From: DASTSN01 sp035549175
Lineage (GTDB): Bacteria; Bacteroidota; Bacteroidia; Chitinophagales; Chitinophagaceae
DNA: 26,516 bases
Direction of reading: 5' to 3'
NCBI GenBank assembly: GCA_035549175.1
Contig: DASZRL010000120.1
Location: 1 to 26,516, forward strand
Shown in pieces: positions 15,498-23,173 of the stretch. The notes under the pieces are model-generated. The model did no database searches. It saw only the letters and a program-made list of their open reading frames with translations, and was not told where the DNA came from. The first letter of the stretch is position 1, and each line of letters starts with the position of its first letter. The position numbers were made by a program, and so were the translations under genes.

Positions 15498-16907
15498 ATG
15501 AAGCCCAATCGATTTTACGGAACCTTTATCCTGACCTGGGCCGTCCTGCTTCTGGCCGCCTGCCAGGAAAAAAGGCAACCACCTGCCACCCCGGTGGCGC
15601 GGTATACCTGTCCCATGCCCCGGGATTCCTTTTTCAGTGACCACCCCGGGCACTGTCCCAAATGCGGGATGGAGCTGGTACGCCTGCCGGATTCCATCGT
15701 CCATCCCAAAACCCTGGCTGCGCGCACCCCAGCGGCGGGATCTGCCGGGCTGACCGGATATACCTGCCCCATGCACCCGCAGGTGCATTCGGATACCGCA
15801 GGCAGCTGCCCGATCTGCGGCATGCGCCTGGAAAGGATCCGGCCTCCGGAGGAAGCGCGCAGCGTATCGCTGGAGACCCTGCTCAAGCCGGTCAACCGGG
15901 AGGTGGTGTCTGCCATCCCGATGGTGCACCTGATGGACCGCAGCGAAAATATCGAGCTGGCTGCCTACGGACTGGTGAACTACGATCCGCGCCAGTCCGG
16001 ATCCGTTGTATCCAACGTGTCAGGCCGCCTGGAACGTCTCTATGTCACCTACCGGTTCCAGCCTGTGAAGCGGGGACAGAAGATCGCGGATATCTACAGC
16101 CCGGAGCTGCTGACTGCCCAGGAAAACCTGCTGTTCCTGCTGAGGCAGACGCCCGTTGACCCATCGCTGGTGGAGAGCGCCCGCCAGAAACTGTGGTTGC
16201 TGGGAATGAGCCCCACCCAACTGGCCGCCGTAGAAAGGTCCGGGAAACCCGACTACGCGGTTTCCGTGTTCAGTCCCTATGCCGGCCATATCCACGAAAG
16301 TGATCCGGCAGGTGGGGCCCCTACACAGCCGGCAGCGGCAATGGGCTCCCAGCTTACCAGCCCGCTTTCGCTCAAGGAGGGCATGTATGTCGCGCGGGGC
16401 CAGACCCTGTTCTCGGTGTTTAACCCGTCGAGGGCCTGGGCCGTACTGAACGTACTGGCGGGCCAGGCTTCCCTGGTGCAGGTCGGGGACACCGTCCTGC
16501 TGAAGGCGGAAACCATGGGCCAATCCGCCTTTCGCGGGCGCGTGGATTATATTGAGCCTTTATACCGTAACGACAGCAAGACCCTTACAGTACGCGTGTA
16601 TTTTGACAACAGCCGGCTTCAAATCCCTATCGGGAGCCAGGTTACGGCCACGATTTATGCCGGGACCCGTTCGGCCAACTGGCTTCCTGAGGAAGCGGTC
16701 CTTTCGCTGGGGCTGGACCGGGTCGTGTTCGTGCGCAGCGGGGAGGCTTTTGAGGCCCGGCAGATCCGGACCGGTATTGTAAGCCGCCACCTGATCCAGG
16801 TATTGGAAGGCCTTCGGCGGGAGGAGGCCGTGGCCGCCAACGCCCAGTACCTGGTCGACAGTGAAAGTTTTATCAAGGTCAATAAACAAATGGATTCCAC
16901 AAAATAG
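15498..16907 (+). CDS. cusB: CusB-type periplasmic adaptor lipoprotein with two HMBD metal-binding domains
   Basis: A 469-residue membrane-fusion subunit linking the RND pump to the outer-membrane channel. The N terminus has a lipobox (ILTWAVLLLAAC). Two heavy-metal-binding domains follow: YTCPMPRDS...CPKCGMEL (about 36-60) and YTCPMHPQV...CPICGMRL (about 88-112), each with the CxM/CxxCGM ligand pattern. Then comes the adaptor body: barrel and lipoyl segments (GSVVSNVSGRLERLYVTYRF, KRGQKIADIYSPELLTAQEN), an alpha-hairpin, and the beta-barrel and membrane-proximal parts. An upstream in-frame ATG at 15486 overlaps the previous stop; ATG 15498 is preferred because it is preceded by GTGT, as at other starts here, and gives the cleaner signal peptide. 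It is the first of two tandem adaptors; the second begins 7 bp downstream. Confidence 0.88.
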   Translation: MKPNRFYGTFILTWAVLLLAACQEKRQPPATPVARYTCPMPRDSFFSDHPGHCPKCGMELVRLPDSIVHPKTLAARTPAAGSAGLTGYTCPMHPQVHSDTAGSCPICGMRLERIRPPEEARSVSLETLLKPVNREVVSAIPMVHLMDRSENIELAAYGLVNYDPRQSGSVVSNVSGRLERLYVTYRFQPVKRGQKIADIYSPELLTAQENLLFLLRQTPVDPSLVESARQKLWLLGMSPTQLAAVERSGKPDYAVSVFSPYAGHIHESDPAGGAPTQPAAAMGSQLTSPLSLKEGMYVARGQTLFSVFNPSRAWAVLNVLAGQASLVQVGDTVLLKAETMGQSAFRGRVDYIEPLYRNDSKTLTVRVYFDNSRLQIPIGSQVTATIYAGTRSANWLPEEAVLSLGLDRVVFVRSGEAFEARQIRTGIVSRHLIQVLEGLRREEAVAANAQYLVDSESFIKVNKQMDSTK

Positions 16908-16914
16908 TTCCAGT

Positions 16915-18135
16915 ATGAAATACGCCATGTTTTATTTAACGGTACTGATGACGGTGCTGGCTGCCTGCAGGAACCGGCCGGCACACCCTGCCCGGCTGGA
17001 CACGTATTATACCTGCAGCATGCACCCCCAGGTGATGCAGGATGAGCCCGGTAACTGCCCGATCTGCCATATGAAGCTGATCCAGGCAAGCCGCAGGGCC
17101 ATGGCGGCCAATGAAATCCAGCTGAGCGCCGAGCAGATCCGCCTGGGGAATATTCATGCCGATACCCTGCGTGCCGGCCGGATCGGGGAGGAGACCGTAC
17201 TGGCCGCCACCGTGGCGGCCGACGAGACGCGGGTGGCGGGCGTCAACGCCCGGGTGGAGGGCCGCATCGACCACCTGTACGTCCGGAACCCCGGCGACCC
17301 CATCCGGGCGGGCGAGCCGCTGTACGCCCTGTACAGCGAAGAACTGAATACCGCCAAGCAGGAATACCTCGCGGCTCTGGAAAGCAGGCAGGCCCTGCGT
17401 AGTTCCCGCCTGGATGTGGACCGGCTGCTGCAGAGCGCCCGCTCAAAGCTGTTGCTCTGGGGCCTGTCCGAGGGCCAGCTACGCGAGCTCGAAAAATCAG
17501 GCAAGGCTTCCCCGCTGACGGTCTTCACCAGCCCCGTATCCGGCTACCTCACGGAACTGCCGGTCCTGGAAGGGCAGTACATCAGGGCAGGCAGCACCGT
17601 GGCCCGGGTCACGGACCTTTCCACGGTCTGGGTGGAAGCGCAGGTCTATGCATCCCAGCGGGCCGGCGTCCGGCCGGGGCAGGCAGCAGTGGTGGCGTTT
17701 CCGGACCTGCCGGGCAGCCAGTACCGGAGTACCCTGGAGTTTGTCAGCCCGGAAATCGCCCCGGACAGCCGGGTGAACCTGGTGCGGGTTACGGTACCTA
17801 ATCCCGGGGGCCAGCTTCGGCCCGGCATGCAGGCCTACGTGCGGCTGCACGGCCCGGCACAGCAGGCGATTACCATGCCCTCCGATGCGGTCCTCCGCGA
17901 GGCCGAACACAGCCTGGTGTGGGTACAGACCGCCCCGGGTCATTTTGCCCGCCGGATGGTACAGACCGGGCTGGAAAGCGGCGATCGTGTCGCTATCCAG
18001 TCCGGCCTGGAGGCCGGGGACGTGGTGGTGACCAGCGGGGTCTACCTGCTGAACAGCGAATATATCTTCCAGAGGGGCGATGAGGATATGCCCGGTACGG
18101 CCGGTATGCCGGGCATGCCTGGACATGACCAGTAA
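16915..18135 (+). CDS. Second CusB-type adaptor lipoprotein with one HMBD domain and a methionine-rich tail
   Basis: A 406-residue RND adaptor paralogous to the preceding gene. It has a lipobox (VLMTVLAAC), one HMBD (YYTCSMHPQVMQ...CPICHMKLI, about 31-55, with CxxCHM in place of CxxCGM), the barrel-sandwich region (VNARVEGRIDHLYVRNPGDP, IRAGEPLYALYSEELNTAKQ), an alpha-hairpin, and a beta-barrel (TDLSTVWVEAQVYAS, LRPGMQAYVRL). The last 17 residues are rich in Met, Gly and Pro with a His (DMPGTAGMPGMPGHDQ), a plausible extra Cu(I)/Ag(I) site. ATG 16915 is chosen; an open frame back to 16861 overlaps the first adaptor and lacks a signal peptide. CusB assembles as a hexamer, so mixed rings of both adaptors are possible, or each may serve a different pump; the sequence does not say. 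Confidence 0.88.
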   Translation: MKYAMFYLTVLMTVLAACRNRPAHPARLDTYYTCSMHPQVMQDEPGNCPICHMKLIQASRRAMAANEIQLSAEQIRLGNIHADTLRAGRIGEETVLAATVAADETRVAGVNARVEGRIDHLYVRNPGDPIRAGEPLYALYSEELNTAKQEYLAALESRQALRSSRLDVDRLLQSARSKLLLWGLSEGQLRELEKSGKASPLTVFTSPVSGYLTELPVLEGQYIRAGSTVARVTDLSTVWVEAQVYASQRAGVRPGQAAVVAFPDLPGSQYRSTLEFVSPEIAPDSRVNLVRVTVPNPGGQLRPGMQAYVRLHGPAQQAITMPSDAVLREAEHSLVWVQTAPGHFARRMVQTGLESGDRVAIQSGLEAGDVVVTSGVYLLNSEYIFQRGDEDMPGTAGMPGMPGHDQ

Positions 18136-18211
18136 GGTACAGCCGGTCGTCCGGACCATCAGGATATAACAGGAATCCCGTTAAATGAAATCAGGCGGCG
18201 GCCACCCGGGT

Positions 18212-18219
18212 TACCTTTG
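18212..18219 (+). promoter_or_regulatory. Candidate -7 box for the HMA chaperone gene
   Basis: TACCTTTG fits TAnnTTTG exactly and ends 17 bp before ATG 18237. A clear TTTG -33 box is not visible at 19-21 bp upstream. The small gene may therefore have its own, activator-dependent promoter in addition to read-through from the adaptor gene. Confidence 0.35.
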
Positions 18220-18236
18220 CCTATATACACGGTATT

Positions 18237-18473
18237 ATGAAAACGCTTCGGTTCAAGACGAATATAAATTGCGGCAGTTGTGTGGCCAAGGTGACCCCGG
18301 TACTGAATGGAAACCAGGCAATCAGGTACTGGCAGGTAGAAACCGGTAACCCGCAGAAGATTCTGACCCTGCAGACGGATAGCCTGGACGCCAGCGAGAT
18401 CCAGGCCTTGCTGGCCACCGTGGGATACCGGGCAGAGTTGCTTGCGGAATCCACGGAAAAGTCCCCCTCCTAG
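18237..18473 (+). CDS. Small HMA-domain metallochaperone (CopZ-like)
   Basis: A 78-residue single-domain protein with the beta-alpha-beta-beta-alpha-beta HMA pattern and metal-binding pair C12/C15 (KTNINCGSCVAKVTPVL). The second half (TLQTDSLDASEIQALLATVGYRAELL) completes the fold. It most likely carries Cu(I) in the cytoplasm to the P1B ATPase or to the HMA-bearing AraC sensor. The loop reads NCGSC in place of the MxCxxC typical of CopZ, so the metal preference is less certain. It is the last gene of the copper island, 101 bp after the second adaptor, and faces the convergent phosphoesterase gene 25 bp away. Confidence 0.82.
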   Translation: MKTLRFKTNINCGSCVAKVTPVLNGNQAIRYWQVETGNPQKILTLQTDSLDASEIQALLATVGYRAELLAESTEKSPS

Positions 18474-18498
18474 CTGGCAGGTGGCAGGTACGGGATAA

Positions 18499-19257
18499 TC
18501 AGCACAGCAGTACCCGGGCCGGGTCAAAGCCACCGTGTTCCCTGCGGTGTACATACCCGAGCTGGTTGGTGACCAGGCAGGATGCACCGATCCGGAAGTC
18601 CGGCCCATTGTGATGGTGGTGCCCATACAGCCAATAGTGTATGGGTGAAGCGTCCATCAGGGGGGTCATATCCACCGCAAAGGCATCATTGAACGGGTCG
18701 CCCGCATATTGGGCGGGGTAATTCAGCAGCGTCGGTACGTGGTGCGTGATGACGAACGTGGTACCCGTCCAGTTTTTTTCCAGTTCCTTTTGCAGGAAGG
18801 CGACGCAATCTTCATGTAATTGCTGGTAGCCTGGCAGGCTCAGCTGCCTGGATCCGTACCGGATCTGGTGAAAATCATTGAATCCATGATAGATCCAGTC
18901 AGCGAAGGCTGGCCGGATCCGGGTCCACAAGGTTGAAAAAAGGAAGCGTACCGAGCCATGTTGTACGGACCAGTTATTGACCAGGAACAGATTACTGCAA
19001 ATGGCCTCCCGGAACGGTCCCGGGTAATCTGCCGCATCCGCCTGGTAATATTCATGATTACCCGGTACCCAGTACGTGCAGGCGAAATGATCGGAACAAT
19101 AGGAAAGGAAGTCCCCGGCAAGCTCTATTTTTTCCAGGGGGACCACATCGCCTGCCAGTAATAAAAGGTCTCCCGTAGGCGTCAGCGGATGGGCCTTCAG
19201 GTAGTCCCGGTTTTCGGGGAATTCCAGGTGGAGATCGGAAGCAACTTGTATTTTCAT
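18499..19257 (-). CDS. Metallophosphoesterase of the calcineurin-like superfamily
   Basis: A 252-residue cytoplasmic metallohydrolase with the complete two-metal signature: SDLHLEF (about 7-13), LLAGDVV, VPGNHEYY (about 64-71), THHVPT (about 171) and YGHHHHNG (about 212-219). No signal peptide is present, so it acts in the cytoplasm. The substrate (phosphomonoester, cyclic nucleotide or nucleotide diester) cannot be read from the motifs. It is encoded on the opposite strand from the copper island and converges on it, so it is probably functionally unrelated. The ATG at 19257 directly begins the first beta strand (MKIQVAS), as usual for the family. Confidence 0.88.
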   Translation of the reverse strand: MKIQVASDLHLEFPENRDYLKAHPLTPTGDLLLLAGDVVPLEKIELAGDFLSYCSDHFACTYWVPGNHEYYQADAADYPGPFREAICSNLFLVNNWSVQHGSVRFLFSTLWTRIRPAFADWIYHGFNDFHQIRYGSRQLSLPGYQQLHEDCVAFLQKELEKNWTGTTFVITHHVPTLLNYPAQYAGDPFNDAFAVDMTPLMDASPIHYWLYGHHHHNGPDFRIGASCLVTNQLGYVHRREHGGFDPARVLLC

Positions 19258-19680
19258 GCGTTTCTGTTTTGCCTGTACGTCTGAAGGATCCTCCCGGGCG
19301 GATTGCTAGGCCACGGTGCCTTCCGCAGGATGGTGGATAGCCGGATATATAGCATATCCGCGCATCAGGAAGTAAGGATCCCGGAAATTAAGGTGGCAAA
19401 CAGAAAGGTGCTGGCGTTATCCCGGCGTAAATATAGTATTATTTTTATTCCTGCATAAGCAGATATCCGTTGAACTGGTTACTGGCTGCCAAAATGCGTC
19501 GGCAGGGTTGAGCCCCGGGCCCAGCTTTTGCCGAAAGGGCTTGGTTTGGCACTTGAAAGATAACCTATTCGTAATCTGGACGCGGGCCCCTGTCGGGGCC
19601 TTTGTGCCGGTATTTTCCTATCTTTAGATACGGACCCTGCCCGGTGAAGACCCATTTTATAACCATTAAAATTATCGTGT
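19258..19680. other. Divergent intergenic region between the phosphoesterase and LEA-like genes
   Basis: A 423-bp gap between divergently transcribed genes with no credible ORF. It has a small perfect hairpin CGGATAT-ATAGC-ATATCCG (19342-19360) and a second, GGCCCC-TGTC-GGGGCC (19585-19600), followed by TTTG. TATCTTTA at 19619-19626 resembles a -7 box for the downstream + strand gene, but the nearest TTTG is only 14 bp upstream, so this is uncertain. Confidence 0.4.
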
Positions 19681-19962
19681 ATGTCAGACATCAAAGATGC
19701 CCTGAGTGGCAAGGCGGAAGAGTTCAAGGAGAAGGCCGCTGAAAAGCTGAATGAGCTAAAGGATCAGGCCGGCAAACTCGGCGATGAGTTAAAGGAAAAG
19801 GCAGGCGAAGCCTGGGATAAGATAAAGTCCGGCGAGGCGAAGGAAGAACTGGGTCATGTCAAGGAGGAAGCCGGAGAGGCGCTTCACAATCTTGCCGATA
19901 AGGCAAAAGGCCTCTGGAACAAGATGACCGGATCGGAAGCCGGGGAAGAAGAGAAAAAATAA
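19681..19962 (+). CDS. LEA/YtxH-like amphipathic helical protein
   Basis: A 93-residue, highly charged, Ala/Glu/Lys-rich protein without signal peptide or cysteine. It is built of imperfect helical repeats of the LEA type (EEFKEKAAEKLNELKDQAGK, DELKEKAGEAWDKIKSGEAK, EELGHVKEEAGEALHNLADK). Such proteins (group 3 LEA-like, CsbD or YtxH-related) are predicted to form amphipathic helices and are often stress-associated, for example in desiccation or osmotic stress; no activity can be inferred here. It has an A/T-rich leader, its own strong terminator and lies apart from its neighbours, so it is probably a single-gene transcript. Confidence 0.7.
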   Translation: MSDIKDALSGKAEEFKEKAAEKLNELKDQAGKLGDELKEKAGEAWDKIKSGEAKEELGHVKEEAGEALHNLADKAKGLWNKMTGSEAGEEEKK

Positions 19963-20013
19963 GCGGTAAAGCAGGCGGGACCTTGTCCCGGCTTGCTTGA
20001 CATCGGTAATAAG

Positions 20014-20040
20014 GCCCGGCAAGAATGACCGGGCTTTTTT
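20014..20040 (+). terminator. Intrinsic terminator of the LEA-like gene
   Basis: GCCCGG (20014-20019) pairs with CCGGGC (20029-20034) across a 9-nt loop and is followed immediately by six T residues. It lies about 50 bp after the LEA-like stop codon and is the clearest rho-independent terminator in the window. Confidence 0.8.
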
Positions 20041-20191
20041 CGTGAATAACCCGGTAGTTGCCGGGGTTACGGCCATTCTGCCAGGAGGATTGAATAGGGT
20101 GCAGGGCCGGTCTTATCCCACCAATCCGACCGCGAAGCCAAACAATCGCTCGCCTGAGGGGCTTATTCTGAGGCCAGGCGGTTCAGGTTGT

Positions 20192-20551
20192 TTATACCCC
20201 CTGCCCGAAGGTCAACAGATTATTGTCCGGGTCCAGGAGGGAAAATTCTTTTTGTCCCCATGGCTTGGTCTGCAAGGGCGCCCCCGGATGAATGGCCACC
20301 TTGGCATTCATCCGTAATTCGTGGTAGAGCGAGTCTATGTTATCTGTCCGGATATACACCTGCCCGTAATTCTGCCTGGGGTCAAGGTCCCTGAAGGCAA
20401 AAAAATGGATCTGCTGCTGATCCTTTTCAACTATCAGGTACTCCGGGTAATCAGCCTGGACGATTTCGGTAAAGCCCAGCTTGTTGATGTAATAATCCCG
20501 CGTCACGTTTTTGTCCCGCATGGGTAGCTTGGGGCATATGGCTGTCAGCAT
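20192..20551 (-). CDS. VOC-superfamily protein, bleomycin-resistance type
   Basis: A 119-residue protein of the glyoxalase/bleomycin-resistance/dioxygenase fold, made of two beta-alpha-beta-beta-beta modules: ICPKLPMRDKNVTRDYYINK with LGFTEI in the first, and GQVYIRTDNIDSLYHELR with KEFSLLDPDNNLLTFGQ in the second. The single-domain length and the HFFAFRDLDP strand match Ble-type binding proteins that dimerise to sequester glycopeptide drugs. Drug binding itself is not demonstrable from sequence, and other VOC roles remain possible. Start M (20551) is preferred over the longer frame because MLTAICPKLPMR is the usual beginning of the family; the extra 31 upstream residues are proline-rich and non-homologous. 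Confidence 0.78.
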   Translation of the reverse strand: MLTAICPKLPMRDKNVTRDYYINKLGFTEIVQADYPEYLIVEKDQQQIHFFAFRDLDPRQNYGQVYIRTDNIDSLYHELRMNAKVAIHPGAPLQTKPWGQKEFSLLDPDNNLLTFGQGV

Positions 20552-20658
20552 AGGCGTGCTTTTTTGGCCTGAAGATAGGATGATTTGTCGGGGTACCGGC
20601 CCGGGGAAGGGATGGATCTCTGGGGGTCTCCGGACCGGAAGCACGGGCTGGGTCCCGC

Positions 20659-21903
20659 CTAGCTATCGGTTCCGGGTCGCTCGAGGCCGCCCATCACTTT
20701 TTCCCATAATTCCACGGCCATCTCAAGGGATATTCCCGATTCGCCAGCCAGTTCCCGGAGATCCGGTTCCGTCTTTTCATTATAGTATGGGAGCGCCAGC
20801 GCCAAAAAATGGTTTATCCGGTTCAGTGGCTCCTCGTTCTCTTCCTTTTTGTTGGTAAGGAAGAGTTTTTCATAGGGGTTCAGGAGGATGGTCTTGTCCA
20901 GTATTTTTTCGGCAGCCGATAGCATGGACGGGGAGACAACCAGGTCCGCTTCGGGATGCATTGGAAAGCCGGCCCGGGCTAGCAGGCCGGTCAGGTGGGC
21001 AAACCCCGTTTCGGTCATGGCCGTTCGCAAAAGCTCTCTTTTCTTTTCCTGGAAGTAGGCTACCGCATAATGAGGGAATTCACCGTGGGTCCTGGAGGCG
21101 AGCCGGTAAACATCCTTATGCCAGGAAAGGCTAAAATCCGCTGCCAGGTCTACTGTTGAAAAGGAGGTGAGGATATCGGCAGACTGGTGGATAAGGCTTG
21201 GATAACCCCTGGTGACGATCTGCGGAATATTTGCAAAAGCAAGAAGCAGGAAGAAGGGAAAAGGATTCCTGTCCACCTCCTGCATCAGGTCCCCCTCATC
21301 CGTAATCCCGGGGTTCAGCTCCGTAGCGAAAAAAAACAGGTCATCTGCCTGGAAGCCCCTGAAGGGAATGATCAGGCCGAAGGTTTGCCAGCACTGTCCG
21401 TTGAAGGTGATCAAAAGGAACCAGGACCTGGGGTGGTATTCGTTTTCGGTGGCAAGCATACCCGGTGAATATAACAAATAGGAATCCCCGGTCATGAGAT
21501 CCAGCATGGTAAAAAATGCTTCGGCCGGCTTGTTGATGATTTCCGCGAAGCTGAATCGCCACGGGTGACTTGCCTGGTAGGCCAGGAATTCATATTGTGC
21601 CGTCGGCAGGCTTCGGATTGCGGGCAGGTCCAGGTATTTTGTGATGAACCCTGACTTCCGGAACACCTGGTGCGCTATATATTCCGACTTCAGGTAATTT
21701 ATATACGACGCCGGAATATTCCTGGCCGCCTTTCTGTATTTTTTTAACTGGGCCTCCATCTTCGGCTCAAGACCCTCCCTGGCGGCAGCGTAATAGATCA
21801 GGTAATCATCGATCACGGACCGGCTCAGTTCGGTGGTTGCCTCACAGTGTGCTTTGATATCAGGATAATCCATAAGGGCAAAGGTGGCGGTTACGTAATA
21901 CAT
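20659..21903 (-). CDS. Conserved-looking protein of unknown function (414 aa)
   Basis: A 414-residue protein that I do not recognise. It has no signal peptide and no clear transmembrane helices. It is rich in aromatic residues in the middle (HPWRFSFAEII, SWFLLITFNGQCWQTFGLII, NPFPFFLLLAFANIPQIV) and ends in a charged helical part (PDLRELAGESGISLEMAVEL). No catalytic motif is obvious. An alternative start at 21873 (MDYPDIKAHCEAT) is about as plausible as 21903. Its length, consistent amino-acid composition and absence of internal stops support a real gene. Upstream lies a decayed region, downstream the VOC gene on the same strand, about 107 bp away, which could be co-transcribed. Confidence 0.65.
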   Translation of the reverse strand: MYYVTATFALMDYPDIKAHCEATTELSRSVIDDYLIYYAAAREGLEPKMEAQLKKYRKAARNIPASYINYLKSEYIAHQVFRKSGFITKYLDLPAIRSLPTAQYEFLAYQASHPWRFSFAEIINKPAEAFFTMLDLMTGDSYLLYSPGMLATENEYHPRSWFLLITFNGQCWQTFGLIIPFRGFQADDLFFFATELNPGITDEGDLMQEVDRNPFPFFLLLAFANIPQIVTRGYPSLIHQSADILTSFSTVDLAADFSLSWHKDVYRLASRTHGEFPHYAVAYFQEKKRELLRTAMTETGFAHLTGLLARAGFPMHPEADLVVSPSMLSAAEKILDKTILLNPYEKLFLTNKKEENEEPLNRINHFLALALPYYNEKTEPDLRELAGESGISLEMAVELWEKVMGGLERPGTDS

Positions 21904-22162
21904 CCGGAGCTGTTTCCGGGAACAGTCCTGAATCAGGGGCTGGACGGTTGCCGTGCGGGCAACAGGTTTTGGTTAATAAATGAGGTATCATGACAGCAGT
22001 TGGTTTCCGGCTTTTACGGCCTGCCGGTTGAAGACCTGCGCTTCTGGCTAAATCCGGCTCCGGAGCGGTGTCTTGCGGTGAAAATTACGCTAAATTATAC
22101 TTCCGGTTGCAGGAATTTCGGGCTCCTCCGATCCCGCTTGTACGGATTGATTAAAGGCGGGG

Positions 22163-22394
22163 GGATATCGTGAGGAAGCCGTGCCCTCCATCGATGCCGC
22201 AAAAAAATTACAGATGCCCTGGAAGTATCCCTGGATAACCTGGTGGGTGAAGGCCTGCTCAAAGGCTTTGAAAAAAAAACCTGCACAGAATGCTGGACCT
22301 CGAACACCTGGAAGGAGAAAAAAAGAAAACTCTCTTTGATCTCATCGATACCTGCATCCGCGATGCCAAGGCCAGAAAAGCCTACGCCCACTAA
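22163..22394 (+). pseudogene. Relic of an XRE-family (HTH_3) transcriptional regulator with two frameshifts
   Basis: Three consecutive frames read as one protein: YREEAVPSIDAAK (from 22163), then ITDALEVSLDNLVGEG (after a shift in the A7 run at 22201-22207), then NLHRMLDLEHLEGEKKKTLF and DLIDTCIRDAKARKAYAH with TAA at 22392-22394 (after a shift in the A9 run at 22271-22279). The pieces match the C-terminal two-thirds of a common Bacteroidota XRE regulator (PS-DAAKKIADALEVSLD-LVGEG ... LIDTYIRDAKARKAYA). Each break equals the loss of one A. The N-terminal helix-turn-helix is not recognisable upstream, and a stop (22148) closes the first frame. A sequencing error in homopolymers could mimic this. 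Confidence 0.65.
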
Positions 22395-22448
22395 AAACAT
22401 AACAAATCCCCTTAGTGAAGGCTTTTACCACTCTTCTTATTCACTGCC

Positions 22449-22565
22449 TTATCCAGACGGATGCAGGTTAAATATACTACCAACGTATCTATCCAATAAG
22501 AAAACTGCTATAATTAAAACCAGGATACTAGTTAGGACAAGGGTATAAATTATTCTTCGTTTCAT
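22449..22565 (-). CDS. Possible 38-residue single-pass membrane peptide
   Basis: The short ORF reads MKRRIIYTLVLTSILVLIIA followed by VFLLDRYVGSIFNLHPSG and a stop. A positively charged N terminus, one strongly hydrophobic helix and an AT-rich leader (AAATAAA before the ATG) make it plausible as a small membrane protein downstream of the HNH gene on the same strand. A 21-residue ORF (starting MLYMPVGHYPN) ends five bases before it. There is no family evidence, so it could be chance in AT-rich DNA. Confidence 0.3.
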   Translation of the reverse strand: MKRRIIYTLVLTSILVLIIAVFLLDRYVGSIFNLHPSG

Positions 22566-22644
22566 TTTATTTTACTTTTACGTTGTCATAAATAGCGCTA
22601 TTGGGATAATGCCCAACCGGCATGTATAGCATTCGCCGTTTTCA

Positions 22645-22950
22645 CTATTTATAATGCTGCTTGTCGTGACAAGATTTGCATACTGAAACGAGCCATTCTA
22701 TAGGTTCTTTTCCGATATTGTATTTGGCATATCTTTTATGATGAACCTGTGTCGCGCGACCTCCGCAATAAACACAACGCCAATTATCCCTTTTAAGAAC
22801 CACATATCGTTTTCGTCTCCACGCTTCTGATTTAAGATAGTCATTTCGGTAGTAATCACGGCGTTGTTTTCGTTTTCTCTCAAACTGCCAGCGATTAAAT
22901 AGTATATAGGATATGGAAACAAATAGAAGAATAAAGATCTGAAAGACCAT
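22645..22950 (-). CDS. HNH endonuclease-like protein with N-terminal membrane anchor
   Basis: A 101-residue protein with an N-terminal hydrophobic helix (VFQIFILLFVSISYILF), a basic linker (RKRKQRRDYYR) and an HNH nuclease domain: RDNWRCVYCGGRATQVHHK (first zinc-knuckle Cys pair plus the HH catalytic pair) and SVCKSCHDKQHYK (second Cys pair and final His). The CxxC...HH...CxxCH order is the standard HNH_5/McrA-like pattern. The natural target is unknown. A membrane-tethered HNH is unusual for a restriction enzyme and could indicate a role in handling incoming DNA or a mobile-element function; this is speculation. It sits in AT-richer accessory DNA. The start at 22950 is needed to include the hydrophobic segment. 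Confidence 0.72.
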   Translation of the reverse strand: MVFQIFILLFVSISYILFNRWQFERKRKQRRDYYRNDYLKSEAWRRKRYVVLKRDNWRCVYCGGRATQVHHKRYAKYNIGKEPIEWLVSVCKSCHDKQHYK

Positions 22951-23110
22951 TTTGTTTACTTCATTTGTTGAATGTTGTCGATGTACACTTGTAATCCCCT
23001 AGCGGTGTTTATGCCGGTGGGAATTTTGGAAGACGTGCAGTACGGAACTGAAGTTGATCCTGTAGGCTCCTTCTGACCGGAAAATTATTTAAAATGTGGA
23101 TAATGAACAA

Positions 23111-23139
23111 ATGCCGGCTAATAATTCGTAAGCCGGCAT
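23111..23139 (-). terminator. Hairpin downstream of the NTF2-like gene
   Basis: ATGCCGGCT (23111-23119) and AGCCGGCAT (23131-23139) are perfect 9-bp inverted repeats with an 11-nt loop, 35 bp past the stop of the minus-strand gene. On that strand the hairpin is followed by TTGTTC, a weak T-rich tail. Confidence 0.5.
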
Positions 23140-23173
23140 GTTGACAATGCATTATTAGGTAAACTTGGCTAAT

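Noticed and set aside
18135..18240. Terminator between the second adaptor and the HMA chaperone
   Set aside because: Only a 4-bp GGTC/GACC pairing without a T-run is visible; too weak to annotate.
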